DNA from: Frankia sp. QA3
Lineage (GTDB): Bacteria > Actinomycetota > Actinomycetes > Frankiales > Frankiaceae
Direction: 5' to 3'
Length of the DNA: 64,000 bases
NCBI RefSeq assembly: GCF_000262465.1
Contig: NZ_CM001489.1
Span: 6,693,819 to 6,757,818 of the forward strand
Shown: piece by piece, positions 43,341-52,013 of the stretch
Position numbering within the stretch: position 1 is the stretch's first letter
How the letters are laid out: every line of letters starts with the position of its first letter
Program-made: the position numbers and the translations under genes
Notes under the pieces: model-generated
What the model was told of the DNA's origin: nothing
Seen by the model: only the letters and a program-made list of their open reading frames with translations
Database searches by the model: none

Positions 43341-44005
43341 AGCGGTACAACCTCCGGGGTCGAGGGAGGCGCGGCGGCCGGGTGGCGTCCGGGGCAACGG
43401 TCCCGGCCGCCGCTGGGCCGGTCCGCGAGAGCGGCGGATCGGCCGGTTCCACGGTGCGGCGTTTCGTTCTCGTTGGGTAGTCCGAAGTTTTTCGTTGTGG
43501 ATAACTTGCTTGGGTGTCGACCTCGGGCGAGTTTCTCGATCTGGGGATCTGGCTCGGTGCCGGGCGGCTTCGCGCGTCGGCGCGGCCGCGGTCGGGCTGT
43601 GGACCGTGTCCGTGCGGGGTGGGTGCCGGGTGCCGCCCGGGTCGGCGTAGCGCCGGTGGCGGTGTCTCCAGGGGATGCGTCGCACGGTCCGCGGCGGAGA
43701 TCGGCGGGCGATGATCCTGCCGGCACGCCGGCTGTGGCGGCACGCGATCTCGGACGGACCGGTGCAGGCGGGTTTTCCGCTGGGCCGCAGCGTGGGGCCG
43801 GGTATCATCGTCGGCAGGGCCCGCATCGCGGGTTCAGTTCGCACGCCCGCTTCCGAAGGTCTCCTCGAGGCTGTCGGAAGGGTCTCCTCGGTCCGCCGCG
43901 CTGCGACGGCCACGACCACTCCGGGCGTCAGGGGCAGCCGCCGTCAGGCGGCGCCGTCACAACCGAGGCGTCCGGCCGCGGCCGGACGGAGAGGAGCGAC
44001 GCGCC
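43341..44005. promoter_or_regulatory. Divergent M23/rpsB region with rpsB leader
   Basis: 665 bases without a credible gene. A -10-like TATCAT at 43803-43808 would start a leader of about 190 bases for rpsB. In the leader, GGC(A)GCCGCC and GGCGGCGCC (43933-43955) form a nine-pair hairpin with one bulge and a GTCA loop, about 50 bases before the start codon. S2 represses its own synthesis in E. coli through its leader; a similar use here is only a guess. A weaker DnaA-box sequence lies at 43496. Confidence 0.4.
43496..43504 (-). promoter_or_regulatory. Isolated DnaA-box sequence
   Basis: TGTGGATAA is the reverse of TTATCCACA, the perfect E. coli-type DnaA box, inside an AT-richer patch between the M23 gene and rpsB. 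No second box is nearby. Confidence 0.35.
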
Positions 44006-44893
44006 ATGGCCGTCGTCACCATGAAGCAGCTGCTCGAGAGCGGTGTGCACTTCGGGCACCAGACCAAGCGCTGGAACCCGAAGATGAAGCGGTACATCTT
44101 CACCGAGCGTAACGGCATCTACATCATCGACCTGCAGCAGACTCTTTCGTACATCGACCGCGCCTACGACTTCGTCAAGGAGACGGTGGCGCACGGTGGC
44201 ACCGTGCTGTTCATCGGGACGAAGAAGCAGGCGCAGGAGGCCATCGAGGAGCAGGCTGCGCGGGTAGGCATGCCCTACGTCAAGGAGCGCTGGCTCGGTG
44301 GCATGCTGACCAACTTCTCGACGGTCTACAAGCGTCTCCAGCGGCTCAAGGAGCTCGAGGAGATCGAGGTGACCGGCGGTACCGAGGTCCGCACGAAGAA
44401 GGAGCAGCTCGTGCTGACCCGGGAGAAGGCGAAGCTGGAGCGCACCCTCGGTGGCATCCGGGACATGAGCCGGGTGCCGAGCGCGGTGTGGGTCGTGGAC
44501 ACGAAGAAGGAGCACATCGCGGTCGGTGAGGCGCGCAAGCTGGGCATCCCGGTCGTGGCGATCCTCGACACGAACTGCGACCCCGACGAGGTCGACTACC
44601 CGATTCCCGGCAACGACGACGCGATTCGCAGCGCGGCGCTCCTGACCCGCGTGGTCGCCGACGCCGTCGCGGACGGTCTGATGTCCCGGGCCGGCGCCTC
44701 GAAGGCCGCCGACGCCAAGCCCGAGCAGTCCACGGGTGAGGAGCCGCTGGCCGAGTGGGAGCAGGCGCTGCTGCGCGGCGACGGCACCGCGGCCACGGCG
44801 AGCGAGGAGCAGGCCGCCGAGGAGCAGCCCGTCGAGGCGTCGGCGCCGGCCGCCGAGACTCAGCCCGACGCGGCGGTCAGTACGACCGTCTGA
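44006..44893 (+). CDS. rpsB: 30S ribosomal protein S2
   Basis: 295 residues from ATG 44006, with GGAGAGGAG upstream. Core S2 from MAVVTMKQLLESGVHFGHQTK through RWLGGMLTNFSTV, HIAVGEARKLGIPVVAILDTNCDPDEVDY and PGNDDAIRS; the last ~60 residues are an acidic Ala/Glu-rich tail found in actinobacteria. First gene of the rpsB-tsf unit. whiG, which lies close to rpsB in Streptomyces, is not here. Confidence 0.97.
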   Translation: MAVVTMKQLLESGVHFGHQTKRWNPKMKRYIFTERNGIYIIDLQQTLSYIDRAYDFVKETVAHGGTVLFIGTKKQAQEAIEEQAARVGMPYVKERWLGGMLTNFSTVYKRLQRLKELEEIEVTGGTEVRTKKEQLVLTREKAKLERTLGGIRDMSRVPSAVWVVDTKKEHIAVGEARKLGIPVVAILDTNCDPDEVDYPIPGNDDAIRSAALLTRVVADAVADGLMSRAGASKAADAKPEQSTGEEPLAEWEQALLRGDGTAATASEEQAAEEQPVEASAPAAETQPDAAVSTTV

Positions 44894-45161
44894 CCCCGGC
44901 CCCGCCCCGGGCCTTCGTGGCGCCCGGCGCATGCCGTCCGGCGGCCGCATCGGTTGCGTTCGCCCCGGAGCGGCCGCTCGTGGCGGTCAGGCAAGGCAGC
45001 GCGCAACCGCCGACCCGGGGGCCCGGAGTGCGGCGGTCGGAGAGGCTGAGGGGCGGTGTCGGCGCGGCGGCGCCACCTGGCAGCCTGCAGCCCCACGGCG
45101 CGCCACGCCGCGCCTCCAGGACAACGACAGCATTCCGACGCACACCGACGAGAAGAGCACC

Positions 45162-45776
45162 ATGGCAGACATCACAGCCGCCGACATTCGCAAGCTCCGG
45201 GAGCTGACCGGAGCCGGGATGAGCGACGTCAAGAAGGCGCTGGTCGACAATGACGGCGACTTCGAGAAGGCGAAGTCCTGGCTGCGGGAGAAGGGCAAGG
45301 CGCAGGTCGCCAAGCGCGCGGCGCGCAGCGCCGCCAACGGCCTGGTCGAGTCCTACCTTCACCGCACGGACCCGCAGCTGCCCCCGACCCTCGGCGTGCT
45401 CGTCGAGCTGCGCTGCGAGACGGACTTCGTGGCGAAGACCGACGACTTCAAGCAGCTCGCCCGCGACCTCGCGCAGCACATCGCCGCCGCGGACCCGCTG
45501 TACGTCACTGCGGACCAGATCCCCAACGAGGTGCTCGAGGCCGAGCGCAAGATCTACGAGGCGGCCGCCCGCGAGGAGGGCAAGCCCGAGCAGGCGATAG
45601 CGAAGATCGTCGACGGTCGGGTCAACGGCTACATCAAGACCAGCGTGCTGCTGGACCAGCCCTGGGTGAAGGATGGCAAGGTGACCATCCGAGCCCTGCT
45701 TGACCAGGCGGGCGCGTCGCTCGGCGAGAAGATCGAGGTCGGCCGGTTCTCCCGGTTCAATATCCGGCAGGTCTGA
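45162..45776 (+). CDS. tsf: Translation elongation factor Ts
   Basis: 204 residues from ATG 45162, 268 bases after rpsB. EF-Ts exchanges GDP for GTP on EF-Tu. The TDFV motif (CETDFVAKTDDF), the N-terminal UBA-like domain (IRKLRELTGAGMSDVKKAL) and GRVNGYIKTSVLLDQPWVKD are present. This is the short actinobacterial form. A strong terminator follows 16 bases after the stop; pyrH, the usual next gene, is absent. Confidence 0.97.
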   Translation: MADITAADIRKLRELTGAGMSDVKKALVDNDGDFEKAKSWLREKGKAQVAKRAARSAANGLVESYLHRTDPQLPPTLGVLVELRCETDFVAKTDDFKQLARDLAQHIAAADPLYVTADQIPNEVLEAERKIYEAAAREEGKPEQAIAKIVDGRVNGYIKTSVLLDQPWVKDGKVTIRALLDQAGASLGEKIEVGRFSRFNIRQV

Positions 45777-45791
45777 GCGCAGGTTCCTGGG

Positions 45792-45820
45792 CCGGCGGGC
45801 GGACAGTGGCCGCCCGCCGG
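45792..45820 (+). terminator. Strong terminator of rpsB-tsf
   Basis: CCGGCGGGCGG at 45792-45802 pairs perfectly over 11 bases with CCGCCCGCCGG at 45810-45820 around an ACAGTGG loop, followed by TTT. Confidence 0.8.
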
Positions 45821-46121
45821 TTTCGCGTTCCCTGGGTGGCCGCGGGAGCGATGTCCCGGTGGCCACGTGTCGAGGCGACAACGTGACGATTCGACGTGCT
45901 CGGCGTGGCGCGTCCCCCCGGGCTCCGTGGGGGCGGCCTCGTGCGGGACACTGCTTGTCACAGCTGTGCGATCATCAACGGGGCCGGGGCCCCGGTACGT
46001 GCGGGCGGCCCGTGTCGTCCTGCGGGTCGGAAGGCGGCCGTGTCCGGGGGCCCGATAGCGGGGAGGCTGCTGTCGGAGCCGGACGGATGCCGGCGAGTCA
46101 GAGCGGACGGAAGGAAACGCG
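45821..46121. other. tsf-frr intergenic region without pyrH
   Basis: About 300 bases after the terminator. UMP kinase needs some 720 bases and no fragment of its motifs can be seen, so pyrH is missing rather than interrupted. A 10-bp palindrome CACAGCTGTG at 45959-45968 overlaps a TTGTCA, which has no -10 at normal spacing. Confidence 0.5.
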
Positions 46122-46679
46122 GTGATCGACGACACACTTCTCGATGCCGAGGAGAAGATGGAGAAGGCCGTCTCGGTCGCCAAGGAGGACTTCGCGAACA
46201 TCCGCACCGGCCGTATCACGCCCGCGGTCTTCTCCAAGATCTTGGTGGACTACTACGGCGCTCCGACGCCGGTGCAGCAGCTCGCCTCGTTCCACATCCC
46301 CGAGCCGCGCATGGTGATCATCACTCCGTACGACAAGTCGTCGCTGGCCTCGATCGAGAAGGCGGTGCGCGACTCTGACCTCGGAGTCAACCCGAGCAAC
46401 GACGGCACGATCATCCGCATCGTCTTCCCGGAGCTGTCCGAGCAGCGGCGGCGCGACCTGGTCAAGGTCGCCCGGTCCAAGGCGGAGGAGGCCCGGGTCA
46501 GCATCCGCAACGTCCGGCGCCACGCCAAGGACGGGATCGACCGCATCGTCCGGGACGGCGACGCCGGCGAGGACGAGGGCCGGCGCGCCGAAAAGGACCT
46601 CGACGAGGCGACCCACCGTTACGTCGGACAGGTGGACGAGCTCCTCCGCCTCAAGGAAGCGGACCTGCTGTCGGTTTGA
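46122..46679 (+). CDS. frr: Ribosome recycling factor
   Basis: 185 residues from GTG 46122, with GGAAGGAA upstream. RRF splits post-termination ribosomes together with EF-G. Landmarks: EEKMEKAVSVAKEDFANIRTGR, YYGAPTPVQQLASF, MVIITPYDK, VNPSNDGTIIRIVFPELSEQRRRDLVK and the coiled C-terminal helix. It begins the frr-cdsA-rlmN block. Confidence 0.97.
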   Translation: MIDDTLLDAEEKMEKAVSVAKEDFANIRTGRITPAVFSKILVDYYGAPTPVQQLASFHIPEPRMVIITPYDKSSLASIEKAVRDSDLGVNPSNDGTIIRIVFPELSEQRRRDLVKVARSKAEEARVSIRNVRRHAKDGIDRIVRDGDAGEDEGRRAEKDLDEATHRYVGQVDELLRLKEADLLSV

Positions 46680-46800
46680 CCATTTCTGCCTCCGACGCCG
46701 ATGCGGCCCGTCCACTCTGCGATCCGAGCCTGATGATCGTGGCGTCGTGCGGTTGGCGACGGCGCGGCGTGTATGCCAGTTCTGTCCGCTTCTGTCGAGA

Positions 46801-46806
46801 TATAGG
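46801..46806 (+). promoter_or_regulatory. Possible -10 of a leaderless cdsA transcript
   Basis: TATAGG at 46801-46806 ends five bases before ATG 46812, so a transcript starting at the usual distance would begin at the start codon. A weak TTCTGT lies 14 bases upstream of it. Confidence 0.35.
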
Positions 46807-46811
46807 CATCC

Positions 46812-47729
46812 ATGACGGCAGTCGACGGCCGCGCCGTGGTTGACGGCGGGCCATCCGGAAGCGCCGACGCGACCGGGGCCGCCGCCGGCGGTTTCGGGCC
46901 CGCCGAGGTCCCCCCGCGCCGTTCCCGCGCCGGCCGGAACCTGCCGGCCGCGATCGCGGTCGGCGCCCTGCTCGGCGCGAGCATCCTCGTCCCGCTGTTC
47001 ACCGTGCGTGCGGCGTTCGTCGGCGTCATCAGTGTCGCCGTCGCTCTGGGTACCTGGGAGGTGATCCGGGCGGTCTGGCTCACCGGCGTGCGGGTGCCGC
47101 CCGTGCCGCTGGTCGCCGGGGCGCTCGCGATGCCGGCGGTGGCCTATGTCGCCGGGACGAACGGTCTGCTGTTGACGCTCGCCGCCACCATCGGCGCCGG
47201 GGTCGCGGTGCGGGTCGCCGGGCCCGCCGAGGGCCTGGTCCGGGATGTGGGCGGCATCGCCTTCGTCGCCGGCTACGTCGGCTTCCCCGCCGGGTTCGCG
47301 GCGTTGCTGACCGAACCGTCCGACGGCAGCTGGCGGGTCCTCGCCTTCCTCGGCACGGTCGTGGCCAGCGACGTCGGTGGCTACACCGCGGGGGTCCTCT
47401 CCGGGGGGCGCCACAAGATGGCCCCGAGCGTGTCCCCGGGCAAGTCGTGGGAGGGATTCGCGGGCTCGGCGGTGGGCTGCGTGCTGGTGGCGGGGATCCT
47501 GCTGGCGTGGCCGCTGGAGGCGCACGCGTGGCAGGGCATCCTGCTCGGCCTCGCGACCGCCTGCACGGCGACGATCGGGGACCTGGGCGAGTCGCTGCTC
47601 AAGCGGGACATCGGCATCAAGGACATGAGCAATCTGCTGCCCGGCCACGGCGGCGTGATGGACCGCCTGGACTCGCTGCTGTGTACCGCCCCCGTCGCCT
47701 GGCTGCTGCTCACCGCCTTCCTCGACTGA
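46812..47729 (+). CDS. cdsA: Phosphatidate cytidylyltransferase
   Basis: 305 residues from ATG 46812. CdsA makes CDP-diacylglycerol, the precursor of most phospholipids. A disordered N-terminal ~40 residues precede about eight membrane segments. The family signature near the C terminus is complete: SVSPGKSWEGF and DLGESLLKRDIGIKDMSN with PGHGGVMDRLDS. No ribosome site precedes the start, in line with a leaderless mRNA. Confidence 0.95.
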   Translation: MTAVDGRAVVDGGPSGSADATGAAAGGFGPAEVPPRRSRAGRNLPAAIAVGALLGASILVPLFTVRAAFVGVISVAVALGTWEVIRAVWLTGVRVPPVPLVAGALAMPAVAYVAGTNGLLLTLAATIGAGVAVRVAGPAEGLVRDVGGIAFVAGYVGFPAGFAALLTEPSDGSWRVLAFLGTVVASDVGGYTAGVLSGGRHKMAPSVSPGKSWEGFAGSAVGCVLVAGILLAWPLEAHAWQGILLGLATACTATIGDLGESLLKRDIGIKDMSNLLPGHGGVMDRLDSLLCTAPVAWLLLTAFLD

Positions 47730-47856
47730 GCCGACGGCACTGGCCCGTACCGGCGGTGTCGAATGCCCGGTCGGGGGCGCCGGGCGGTGTGCGCCGCCCG
47801 CGCGGGCGATCGTCGCATTCGTCTAGGCGGCGGCCTCCTGGCACACTGGATCCGCG

Positions 47857-49107
47857 ATGACTCCCATGACCGCCGAATCCGAATCCCCGGACGGCCCGGT
47901 GTCCGCCGGGACCGGCCGGCCGGTCCGCCTGTCCCTGACCCGGCGCGCCGCGCGGCCTCCCCGGCACCTGGCGGATCTTTCCCGCGACGAGCGTCGGCAG
48001 GTCGCGGTCTCCTTGGGCCAGCCCGCCTTTCGCGCCGACCAGGTGTCGCGCCACTACTTCGCCCGGCTGGTCGATGCCGACGAGACCGAGGCGATGACCG
48101 ACCTGCCCGAGGGTGCCCGCGGCCCGCTCCTCGAGGCTCTGCTCCCGCGGCTGCTTGTGCCCGCCCGGACGCTGAGTTGCGACGACGGCCTGACCCGCAA
48201 GACCGCGTGGCGGACCGCGGACGGCGCGCTGCTCGAATCCGTGATCATGAGATATCCGGATCGGGCGACGGTCTGTGTGTCCAGCCAGGCGGGCTGCGGC
48301 ATGGGCTGCCCGTTCTGTGCCACCGGTCAGGGTGGTCTGACCCGCAACCTGTCGACGGCGGAGATCGTCGAGCAGGTCGTGCACGCCGCTCGCGTCCTGC
48401 GCCGCAGGGAGCTGGCCGGGGGCGAGGGCCGGTTGTCCAACGTGGTCTTCATGGGCATGGGCGAGCCGCTGGCCAACTACAGCGCGGTGACCGCGGCGCT
48501 GCGCCGCCTGATCGCGCCGCCGCCCGAGGGGCTGGGGCTGTCCGCGCGTGGGCTGACCGTCAGCACCGTCGGACTCGTGCCGGCGATGCGTCGGCTGGCC
48601 GGCGAGGGCCTGCCGGTGACCCTGGCGGTGTCCCTGCACGCCCCGGACGACGAGCTGCGCGACGAGCTGGTGCCGATCAACACCCGGTGGCCGGTGGCCG
48701 AGGTACTCGCCGCCGCCTGGGAGTACGCCGAGGTCACCGGCCGGCGGGTGAGCATCGAGTACGCGCTGATCGACGGGGTCAACGACGACGTGGCCCGCGC
48801 CGACGCGCTCGCGACCCTGCTCGCCGGCCGCCTCGCGCACGTCAACCTCATCCCGCTGAACCCCACGGATGGATCGTCCTGGCAGGCCAGTGCTCCCGCC
48901 GGCCAGCGTGCGTTCGTCCGCCGGCTGCGGGAGCGGGGGATCGCGACCACCGTGCGCGACACCCGTGGTCGGGAGATCGCGGCGGCCTGCGGTCAGCTTG
49001 CCGCCGAGCCCGTCGGACCCGCCAGGCGTGCCGAGTCCGCGAAGTCAGTCGAGGCCGCCGGCGCGGCGAGCGGCTCGCCCGCGCACGGCAGCCGTGTCCT
49101 TCGGTAG
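47857..49107 (+). CDS. rlmN: Dual-specificity rRNA/tRNA adenine C2-methyltransferase
   Basis: 416 residues from ATG 47857. RlmN methylates A2503 of 23S rRNA and A37 of some tRNAs by radical SAM chemistry. The cluster-binding CxxxCxxC is Cys147, Cys151 and Cys154 (GCGMGCPFC). GMGEPLANY, STVGLVPAM, LAVSLHAPDDELRDELVPIN and the C-terminal catalytic cysteine in DTRGREIAAACGQL are also present. The C-terminal ~35 residues are an extra Ala/Ser-rich tail, which overlaps the start of the next gene. Confidence 0.96.
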   Translation: MTPMTAESESPDGPVSAGTGRPVRLSLTRRAARPPRHLADLSRDERRQVAVSLGQPAFRADQVSRHYFARLVDADETEAMTDLPEGARGPLLEALLPRLLVPARTLSCDDGLTRKTAWRTADGALLESVIMRYPDRATVCVSSQAGCGMGCPFCATGQGGLTRNLSTAEIVEQVVHAARVLRRRELAGGEGRLSNVVFMGMGEPLANYSAVTAALRRLIAPPPEGLGLSARGLTVSTVGLVPAMRRLAGEGLPVTLAVSLHAPDDELRDELVPINTRWPVAEVLAAAWEYAEVTGRRVSIEYALIDGVNDDVARADALATLLAGRLAHVNLIPLNPTDGSSWQASAPAGQRAFVRRLRERGIATTVRDTRGREIAAACGQLAAEPVGPARRAESAKSVEAAGAASGSPAHGSRVLR

Positions 49108-50443
49108 CCCGGCGAGTCGACGGCGCGGTTCCCTGCGGCACCGCGCGCGGACGACGAACACGGTCTGGTTGCCGATCACCGCCGCCGTCGGCGTGCTCCT
49201 GCTTTTGCTGTGGTACGCCATATCGCGGGATCCCGGCTCGGAGCATGCCTCGGGGTCACCCTCCGCGTTCGGCCCCGCCGACGGGCGCGAACCGCGCGCG
49301 GTGGCAGTCTCGGCGTCGCCGACGCCCACCGTCCCCCCGCCGCCACCCAGCGGGTGCGTCACCGGGAAGACCCTGCCGTCCGGGGTGAGTACCCGTACGT
49401 TGCGGGTGGGTGGCACCGACCGCACCTATGTCCTGGCCGTTCCCACGGCCGGATCGCAGGCCCAGGCGCTTCCGCTGATCCTCACCTTCCATGATCTCGG
49501 GCAGAGCACCGACGACCTGGAGGCTTACACCCGGCTTGCTGACCAGGGCACCAAGGCCGGCTTCGCGGTTGCGGCACCGATGGGGGCGCAGGGGCGGTGG
49601 AACTTTCCCCGGTCCGCGGCCGTCGGTCCCGACGACGTGCTGTTCGCGGGGACGCTGCTCAACGAGCTCACCGGCCGGATGTGCCTCGATGCGAAGCGCA
49701 TCTTCGCCGTGGGGTACGCGGACGGCGCGAACATGGTGCTCACGACGGCCTGCGCGCTGCCGGGCAGGCTTGCGGCGGCGGTCACGGTCGGTTCGAGCGT
49801 GCTGCCCACCTCCTGCGCGGCGCCCAGTACGAACCTGCTGGAGATCCACGGGACCGCCGACCAGATCGCGCCGCTCGACGGCGGGGGCGCCGCCCGTCCG
49901 GCGCCGTTCGCCGGCGTGGTCGCCCAGTCGGCGCCCGACCGGCTCGCCCGCTATGCCTCCGCACTCGGGTGCAGCGGCGCCACCCAGGTTTCCCGGGACA
50001 CCGCGGCCTGGCAGCGCACCGTGTGGAGCGGCTGTCCGAGCGGCCGGGACGTCGGGTTGCTGGCCATGCAGGGCGCCGGGCACACCTGGCCCGGCGCGCA
50101 GGCCCGCCCGGCGCTCGGCCCGACCTCGGACGCCTTCAGCGCCACCGTGGTGGCGCTGACCTATTTCGGCTACACCCCCACGTCCGGGGATGTCGGCAGC
50201 GGCGGCACCGGGACGCCGGGCTCGCCCGTGGCGCCCCCGCTGTCCGGCCCGCTTGCCCCGAGCGGCTCGCCCTCGCCCTCGCCCTCGGCCTCGCCGGTCG
50301 GACCGTCGTCGACGGCGAACGCGTCGCCCTCGGCGAGTGCGAACCCGGGCGCCGGCACGGGGACGGGAGATCAGGGCAATCCTGGGCCGTCGGCATCGCC
50401 GTCGGTGACCGGGACGCCCTCGCCGGCGGCCGCGGACGGATGA
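49094..50443 (+). CDS. Secreted esterase/PHB-depolymerase-like protein without catalytic serine
   Basis: 449 residues from GTG 49094 (overlapping rlmN by 14 bases). An Arg-rich start and one membrane segment (about 24-43) are followed by an alpha/beta-hydrolase domain like LpqC/PHB depolymerases: LILTFHDLGQ, FAVAAPMGA, AVGYADGANM, HGTADQIAPLD, GAGHTWPG. Asp256 and His330 of the triad are in place, but the nucleophile elbow reads G-Y-A209-D-G; codon GCG instead of a serine. It is thus probably not a hydrolase, perhaps a binding protein. The ~95-residue C-terminal tail is Ser/Pro-rich. Confidence 0.8.
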   Translation: MSFGSPASRRRGSLRHRARTTNTVWLPITAAVGVLLLLLWYAISRDPGSEHASGSPSAFGPADGREPRAVAVSASPTPTVPPPPPSGCVTGKTLPSGVSTRTLRVGGTDRTYVLAVPTAGSQAQALPLILTFHDLGQSTDDLEAYTRLADQGTKAGFAVAAPMGAQGRWNFPRSAAVGPDDVLFAGTLLNELTGRMCLDAKRIFAVGYADGANMVLTTACALPGRLAAAVTVGSSVLPTSCAAPSTNLLEIHGTADQIAPLDGGGAARPAPFAGVVAQSAPDRLARYASALGCSGATQVSRDTAAWQRTVWSGCPSGRDVGLLAMQGAGHTWPGAQARPALGPTSDAFSATVVALTYFGYTPTSGDVGSGGTGTPGSPVAPPLSGPLAPSGSPSPSPSASPVGPSSTANASPSASANPGAGTGTGDQGNPGPSASPSVTGTPSPAAADG

Positions 50444-50626
50444 GCTCCCCCGGGCGGGTGCGAGACCGGCGACCCCGCCGGGTTGGGGCCGACGTGCCTG
50501 CGATGGGGAGAGGATGACGTCACAAAAGGTAGTGGCCGTCAGACCCATTGCACATCTACGGGTGGCACCTGTCATGAACCGAACAGGGCGGCGCCGATGC
50601 GCCGACGGGCCTGAGAGAATGGAGGT

Positions 50627-51853
50627 GTGGTGGAGGCTTCGAACCTGCGTGAAGTTGTTCTGCTTGGGTCCACGGGCTCGATCGGAACCCAGGCCATAGA
50701 CGTCGTACGCCGCAATCCGCAGCGCTTCCGGGTGGTGGCGCTGATGGGCGGCGGGTCCCGGGTGGACCTGCTCGCAGCCCAGGCACTCGATCTCGGTGTC
50801 CAGGCGGTGGGTGTGGCGGCCGCATCGGCGGCCCAGGACCTGCAGCTCGCCTTCTTCGCCGAGGCGACGCGGCGGGGCTACCGCCGAGGCGAGTTCGCCG
50901 TGCCGAAGATCCTGGCCGGGCCCGATGCGGCGAGCGAGATCGCCGCATGGCCCTGTGACATTGTTCTCAACGGCATCACCGGGTCGGTGGGTCTCGCGCC
51001 GACGCTCGCCGCCCTGGCCGCCGGCCGGACGGTGGCGCTGGCGAACAAGGAGTCGCTGGTCGCTGGGGGCCCCTTGGTCCTGGACGCGCTCGGCGGCGAC
51101 CCCGACCGGCTCGTCCCGGTGGACTCGGAACACTCCGCGTTGGCGCAGTGCCTGCGCGGCGGCCGCCGGGACGAGGTGCGCAAGCTGGTCCTCACGGCCA
51201 GCGGCGGGCCGTTTCGCGGGCGCCGCCGCGACGAGCTCGCCGCCGTCACCCCGCAGCAGGCGCTGGCTCATCCCACCTGGGACATGGGTCCCGTGGTGAC
51301 GATCAACTCCGCGACCCTGATGAACAAGGGCCTGGAGCTGATCGAGGCGCACCTGTTCTTCGGGGTGCCCTACGACGACATCGACGTCGTCGTGCATCCC
51401 CAGTCGTTGGTGCACTCGATGGTCGAGTTCACCGACGGGTCCACCCTGGCCCAGGTTTCGCCGCCCGACATGCGCCTGCCCATCGCGCTGGCCCTGGGCT
51501 GGCCGGAGCGGGTGGCCGAGGCGCAGCCGCCGATGGACTGGACCCGCGCCCAGGCGCTCACCTTCGAACCGCTCGACGAGGTGGCCTTCCCGGCCGTGGA
51601 GCTCGCGCGCACGGCCGGTCGCCGGGGCGGCACCGCCCCCGCGGTGTTCAACGCGGCCAACGAGGAGGCGGTGGCCGCTTTCCTGGCCGGACGCCTGCCC
51701 TTCGTCCGTATCGTCGATCTGGTGGCCGAGGTCATCGCCGAACACGAGGTCGTCGATCACCCTTCGCTCGACGAGGTGTTCGCCACCGAGCGCGCCGCGC
51801 GGGACGCGGCGCAGCGGTTGATCCGGCGCGAGAGCGAACGGGAATCGGTGTGA
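50627..51853 (+). CDS. dxr: 1-deoxy-D-xylulose 5-phosphate reductoisomerase
   Basis: 408 residues from GTG 50627; GTG 50630 is next in frame, and GGAGG lies just upstream. Dxr converts DXP to MEP in the isoprenoid pathway. NADPH loop LLGSTGSIGTQAID, LANKESLVAGG, metal-binding VDSEHSALAQCL, the flexible loop SGGPFRGR, HPTWDMGPVVTINSATLMNKGLE and HPQSLVHSMVEF are all present. It forms a block with rseP and ispG, an arrangement common in actinobacteria. Confidence 0.97.
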   Translation: MVEASNLREVVLLGSTGSIGTQAIDVVRRNPQRFRVVALMGGGSRVDLLAAQALDLGVQAVGVAAASAAQDLQLAFFAEATRRGYRRGEFAVPKILAGPDAASEIAAWPCDIVLNGITGSVGLAPTLAALAAGRTVALANKESLVAGGPLVLDALGGDPDRLVPVDSEHSALAQCLRGGRRDEVRKLVLTASGGPFRGRRRDELAAVTPQQALAHPTWDMGPVVTINSATLMNKGLELIEAHLFFGVPYDDIDVVVHPQSLVHSMVEFTDGSTLAQVSPPDMRLPIALALGWPERVAEAQPPMDWTRAQALTFEPLDEVAFPAVELARTAGRRGGTAPAVFNAANEEAVAAFLAGRLPFVRIVDLVAEVIAEHEVVDHPSLDEVFATERAARDAAQRLIRRESERESV

Positions 51854-52013
51854 ACCACGCTCTGTGCGGGGTGGGCGGTGCATCCCACCCGGCCGGCATC
51901 CGTTCCGGGGCCGGTGCGACCCGTCCGGCCCGCGCCTGGCGTGGCGGTCCGCGGGTTACCCGGGCTCGCGTGGGCGCTCCCGACCGGTGTCCCATCGGGC
52001 GGAGGCCGGCCTG

